Source: Acidobacteriota bacterium (GTDB lineage: Bacteria; Acidobacteriota; Terriglobia; Terriglobales; Acidobacteriaceae). From it: a stretch of DNA of 51,625 nucleotides. This document shows, in pieces, positions 48,275-51,625 of the stretch (positions within the stretch are counted from its first letter, which is position 1; the number at the start of each line of letters is the position of its first letter). The stretch lies in the NCBI GenBank assembly GCA_021799405.1, contig JAJZAL010000011.1, forward strand, positions 1 to 51,625, given 5' to 3'. The position numbers were made by a program, and so were the translations under genes. Below the pieces are notes generated by a model. The model was given only the letters and a program-made list of their open reading frames with translations, had not been told where the DNA came from and did no database searches.

Positions 48275-50305
48275 TTACCTCGCGCCTCGTTGAGGCAGCG
48301 GCGGTTTCAGGTGGTCCTCCAACGCCAACCGCCACGCGTGTAACTTCCGATCCAGCAAGATGAGGTTGAATTGCTCGCACGAAATGGCCGACGCCTTGGC
48401 AGTTTCCTGCCCGCTCGACCGTGCAGGTATAGGCCATACACATCGAGCCTGCGCGGTGGATGGAATCGCGTAACCCTGCACCTGGTGCCTTAGCATAAAA
48501 TAAGTCGCCCTCGCTCCAGAGATCTCCGAGACGGACGTTATATTTACATTGCCCATGGCGCCTGAGTCTTCCCAACTCTCCCAAATAGCCGCCGCCCGCT
48601 GGGTGGTTATTTTGCCGCTTGTCAGTTCATTCAGAAGGGCGATCGATTTGCCAAGCGCCCTGTAGACGCCCTGGCGCTCCGCGTACATCCTTTGCACATC
48701 TCCCCGACCGCCTTCGCTGCGACCGTCCGCAAAGATTACAGCCTTGACACCACCCCGGCAATTACTGCCGCCCATGAGGTCAATTTCGGCAGCACCGCCT
48801 GGAGGTATATCGAAGTCATCTCCATAGTGAACGAGCGGATCGTAATCGACCTCGTGAGTGATCCCCAAAAATGTTCCACTTTCGATACAGCGGGATTCCG
48901 CAAGCAGAGCGTCGATCGAACTGGAGCCGTGATTTTCAACTATCGCGTTCCACTCCTTCTCCGTGAGGCCTCCCTTAAAGGGCTCGTCTTCAATGACGCT
49001 TGGAATCTTACGGTTGGGCTTTTTCACTGTTAAAGCTTGGGCAACTGCTCCGAGAGTGAGTACAGAGGCAAGCGGCCTATCGGGTCTGTTTGGAGTGCGC
49101 ACTCCCGACCAACTCAGTGCATGCGCTCCGGTCCGATAGGCAATCGTGCGATACACAATCGCCGTCCCATCCGAGCCCAAAACCCTGCCTGCTCTTGGCC
49201 AAAACCGTGGCCCGGACCGGTCTGGCCGTATCCACTCCCACGCTGCAAGGCCTTCGCGGTAAGGAAGCATCAACTGAAAGAATCCCATCAGTCCCGATCT
49301 CCCCATACTGGGCGAGCGGTTGCTCCTCAGAGTATTCATGGTCACGATGATCCTGCCATCGCTCGTCACGGCAAATCCGGTGATCCACGATCCAACGTTG
49401 TTGTATTGGGTGTCGACTCGCACCAGTGTCAGGGCATGTCTCGAGGAACTGTACCAGTAGAGAAGCCCGCTTCTGCCATCGTAGAGAACTGCGCCGTTAT
49501 GCAAGGCTCTTAGCCATGTCTGTGTTCGAACGGAGGGCCCGTCGTAGTCGCCTTGCAGACCCCAAAACGGCGGGCCGTACACCGCCAGCAGTTTGCCTTG
49601 GTTGTCGTACGCATGCAGCACATTCCTGCCGGAGGCATCACCCTGTTGAGTGACGTATGCAGTCATTGGTCCCCAACGCGGGATGAAGCTGTTGAGAAGC
49701 GTGCCGGTGGGGCTGTAGTGCCGCAGCATGTCATAGTTCTCCCACCGTTTCGTGTCCGCATTCGGGGCTTGACTCGATTCCGGCGCTTCCGCTCCGACAG
49801 CCCAGATCGAACCATCGTCGGCGACAGCGATTTGGGCCGCGCAAAAGTTGCCGGTGCTGAAATACATTGGGTCTTTCCCGTCGAGATCCGATCTCGCAAT
49901 AAGAAACGAGACACTGCCGCCGGTATTGGTCTCTTGACCGGCTACGGCCAACCGACCGTCTGCTCCGACATCGACTGAATTGAGGAGCAGATGCGAGGTT
50001 CCATGGGGCCAAATGGCCACGCTGTGTACAAGCTGGCCGGACGAGTTCGTGAGGTAGACATCCGGAGTCCCAGCGGAAGAGACCTGACTTCTGAATTGGA
50101 TTAGATAGCCATGGCTGAACAGCGAGGTGAAAGATTGCTGGAGACGTATCGGTACATAGGCCGCTGTCTTCTCCGGGGATAACAGAACGCTCCACCCGCC
50201 CTGGTAATAGAGAAGCGGGTGGCACAGGCCGATGCTGCCGCCGGCGAACGCGAGCGCACAACCGAGCATCGCCGCAGATTTGATCATTGCCTTCATCTTG
50301 AACAT
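48275..50305 (-). CDS. Exported beta-propeller fused to the unknown GGVK-FADGRSEG domain
   Basis: 676 residues. A signal segment (IKSAAMLGCALAFAGGS) starts the protein. Residues about 30-400 look like a propeller (VGADGRLAVAGQETNTGG, IAVADDGSIWAVGAE, FAVTSDGRIIVTMN). Residues 425-676 repeat the unknown domain of the gene downstream: DIPPGGAAEIDL, CRGGVKAVIFADGRSEG, RMYAERQGVYRALGKSI and WRLALEDHLKP, with two matching cysteines. Between them, residues about 411-424 (PLASVLTLGAVAQA) look like a complete signal-peptide end, as if two genes were joined. An internal GTG start just before it could also give a separate product. A Shine-Dalgarno (AGGGG) precedes the ATG. Function unknown. Confidence 0.78.
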   Translation of the reverse strand: MFKMKAMIKSAAMLGCALAFAGGSIGLCHPLLYYQGGWSVLLSPEKTAAYVPIRLQQSFTSLFSHGYLIQFRSQVSSAGTPDVYLTNSSGQLVHSVAIWPHGTSHLLLNSVDVGADGRLAVAGQETNTGGSVSFLIARSDLDGKDPMYFSTGNFCAAQIAVADDGSIWAVGAEAPESSQAPNADTKRWENYDMLRHYSPTGTLLNSFIPRWGPMTAYVTQQGDASGRNVLHAYDNQGKLLAVYGPPFWGLQGDYDGPSVRTQTWLRALHNGAVLYDGRSGLLYWYSSSRHALTLVRVDTQYNNVGSWITGFAVTSDGRIIVTMNTLRSNRSPSMGRSGLMGFFQLMLPYREGLAAWEWIRPDRSGPRFWPRAGRVLGSDGTAIVYRTIAYRTGAHALSWSGVRTPNRPDRPLASVLTLGAVAQALTVKKPNRKIPSVIEDEPFKGGLTEKEWNAIVENHGSSSIDALLAESRCIESGTFLGITHEVDYDPLVHYGDDFDIPPGGAAEIDLMGGSNCRGGVKAVIFADGRSEGGRGDVQRMYAERQGVYRALGKSIALLNELTSGKITTQRAAAIWESWEDSGAMGNVNITSVSEISGARATYFMLRHQVQGYAIPSTAQARCVWPIPARSSGQETAKASAISCEQFNLILLDRKLHAWRLALEDHLKPPLPQRGAR

Positions 50306-50314
50306 GGAGACCCC

Positions 50315-51085
50315 TTACCGCGCCGACGGCGGGCACGGTACTTGATGCAATGCCACGGTCACAGTCTTGTAGTTGGCGGGTGGCTGGAAGAGCGCGGGGT
50401 CGGGTGCATTCAGGCTCAGGCTCACCAGTTCCATGGTCTCCTTTCCCATCAACGGATCGTTGAACGAGTAGCGCAGCGTAATGGGCGGATTCTTTGCCGC
50501 CCATTCCTCACTCGTCCTGAGCAGCGGGCGGTCGTTCCCGACGCCGCCGGTTGGAATCGTCAGGATCGTCCGGCGGCCGTGCGCCTCCAGCCCCATGATC
50601 GTCTCGGTGCCCAAATCCTCATTCACCGGCTTCAAATACGGCGGTTGGCCAGGCGGCGGCTGGGCGCTCGGCTCATAATTTATCGATTCGCTTCTATTGG
50701 CGTCAGCCCAGCAGCCACGCTGCTCGTCTCGCGGGGGAAATTTCGTGATCGACCCCGTTTTGCGCCAACCCATCCAGCTGCCGGAGGTTCCGGCGACCGG
50801 ATCGCTGATTCGGAGGAACGTGCTGTCCGGTTTCGGGGTACCGTCAGTTCCAATAGGAGTGCTCGCCTGCATCAAGCGCCCCTCGGAGTCCATTGCCTTC
50901 ACCGACTTGGTCACGTGGGTGATCGTCGCTCCGTTGGCCAGTGTACGGACCAGGGTAATCCTGTACTCGGCGGTATAGGGCTGGCGCTTCATTGCGGCGC
51001 CCTGGCCTCCGGCTGTTACTGCGCACGCGGCCAGCGCGAACTCTGCGGCCAACAGTGCCAAATGCCGATTCATCCTGTTACGCAT
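50315..51085 (-). CDS. Exported protein of unknown function, paralogue A
   Basis: 256 residues. The N-terminus has a signal with a lipobox-like LAAC, so it may be a lipoprotein. The C-terminal ~130 residues share blocks with the next gene upstream: LGTETIMGLEAHGRRTILTI, TGGVGNDRPL and DPALFQPPANYKTV followed by LHQVPC. No named domain is recognised. GAGGAGG lies 8 bases before the ATG at 51085. It sits 9 bases before the propeller gene, so co-transcription is very likely. Confidence 0.75.
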   Translation of the reverse strand: MRNRMNRHLALLAAEFALAACAVTAGGQGAAMKRQPYTAEYRITLVRTLANGATITHVTKSVKAMDSEGRLMQASTPIGTDGTPKPDSTFLRISDPVAGTSGSWMGWRKTGSITKFPPRDEQRGCWADANRSESINYEPSAQPPPGQPPYLKPVNEDLGTETIMGLEAHGRRTILTIPTGGVGNDRPLLRTSEEWAAKNPPITLRYSFNDPLMGKETMELVSLSLNAPDPALFQPPANYKTVTVALHQVPCPPSAR

Positions 51086-51101
51086 GGCGGGCCCTCCTCA
51101 T

Positions 51102-51625
51102 CTACTTCGCCTGATCCTGGCAAGGCACCTGGTGCAGTTCCTGTGTCATGATGGTGTATCCCGCAGGCGGCTGGAAGAGCGCAGGGTTCGGCTCGCCCAG
51201 GGTCAGGTTCACCAGCTCCCGGGTTGTCGTTCCCTCCTGCGGATCGTCGGTCACCGAGCGGAGCACCAGGGCCAGCCTCCGCGATAGCCAGGTTTCGGCC
51301 GTGGTCACAAGTGGCTCGTCGTTGCCGATCTGCCCGGTGGGGATGGTTGTGGTTCTTCGGGTGCCGTACGCTTCAACCCCATCAATGACCGTAGTCCCCA
51401 GATTTTCAATCACCGGCGGTGCGGATGCGGGCCTCGGCATTGCCGCGGCCGGCCTCGGCGGCCGTACACGGTCGTAATTGCGCATCTCGCTTCCCATGGC
51501 GTTTGCCCAGCAGCCGTTGGAATTTACCGAAAGCGTGCTGGGTGTGCTGGGTGGGTCACTGGTGGCTGCGGTGCTTGGCATGTTGTGGCTGTCGTGGACA
51601 TTGCCGAAGACGCCTACAGTTGCGC
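51102..51625 (-). CDS. Unknown-function protein, paralogue B (5' end outside window)
   Basis: The frame stays open to the right edge, so the N-terminus is missing; an internal Met at 51581 is probably not the start. The visible part holds LGTTVIDGVEAYGTRRTTTI, TGQIGNDEPL, NPALFQPPAGYTIM and LHQVPC, the same blocks as paralogue A downstream. The two genes are 16 bases apart and look like a tandem duplication. No family name is offered. Confidence 0.72.
   Translation of the reverse strand, partial: ATVGVFGNVHDSHNMPSTAATSDPPSTPSTLSVNSNGCWANAMGSEMRNYDRVRPPRPAAAMPRPASAPPVIENLGTTVIDGVEAYGTRRTTTIPTGQIGNDEPLVTTAETWLSRRLALVLRSVTDDPQEGTTTRELVNLTLGEPNPALFQPPAGYTIMTQELHQVPCQDQAK

Overview
This window looks like a chromosomal segment of an Acidobacteriota bacterium, most likely from the Terriglobia/Terriglobales group. 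The assignment is inference. It rests on the high GC content, on a VWFA-related protein of the acidobacterial type, on a DUF5715-like protein, on a small cupin whose metal ligands line up residue for residue with the hydroxynitrile lyase of Granulicella tundricola, and on the scattered arrangement of housekeeping genes. No insertion sequence, prophage, CRISPR array, rRNA or tRNA gene was found. The only mobile-type module is a vapBC toxin-antitoxin pair.

Left part (1-13.8 kb): the 3' three quarters of rpoC ends at a strong terminator, opposite a membrane diguanylate cyclase. Then come arginase, D-Ala-D-Ala ligase, a small membrane protein, fabD, a rhomboid-fold protein lacking its catalytic residues, a secreted M28 peptidase, an orphan LysW-like zinc-ribbon protein translationally coupled to a secreted CarboxypepD_reg-like protein, and gatB.

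Polysaccharide locus (13.9-22.5 kb, minus strand): a LacI-type regulator is followed by two tandem heparinase II/III-family lyases and a GH35-like beta-galactosidase. A perfect 14-bp LacI-type operator lies upstream of the regulator. A mog-type gene and an esterase-like alpha/beta hydrolase lie just upstream. A formylglycine sulfatase (34-36 kb) and a PL8 lyase (40-43 kb) could belong to the same trade, breakdown of sulfated or uronic-acid-containing polysaccharides, but they are not physically linked.

Middle (22.5-43.4 kb): infC with a probable AUC start, vapBC pushed into the 3' end of mtaB, an MFS transporter, the cupin, rpsA (six S1 domains), a HIT protein, rmuC, acpP-fabF, the sulfatase, an ICMT-family methyltransferase, aroB, a DUF5715-like secreted protein, a YIP1-family membrane protein, the PL8 lyase and a ferric-reductase-like membrane protein.

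Right end (43.5-51.6 kb, minus strand): a tightly packed run of exported proteins, the best candidate for an undescribed system. In transcription order it holds two paralogous exported proteins (the first cut by the window edge), a beta-propeller protein fused to a domain of unknown function that carries a buried signal-peptide-like segment, a stand-alone protein with the same unknown domain, a VWFA-related protein, a decayed copy of the unknown domain's tail, and an Ig-like/beta-propeller lipoprotein. Gaps between the first five genes are 4-16 bases, which suggests one transcript acting at the cell surface. Its function cannot be read from the sequence.
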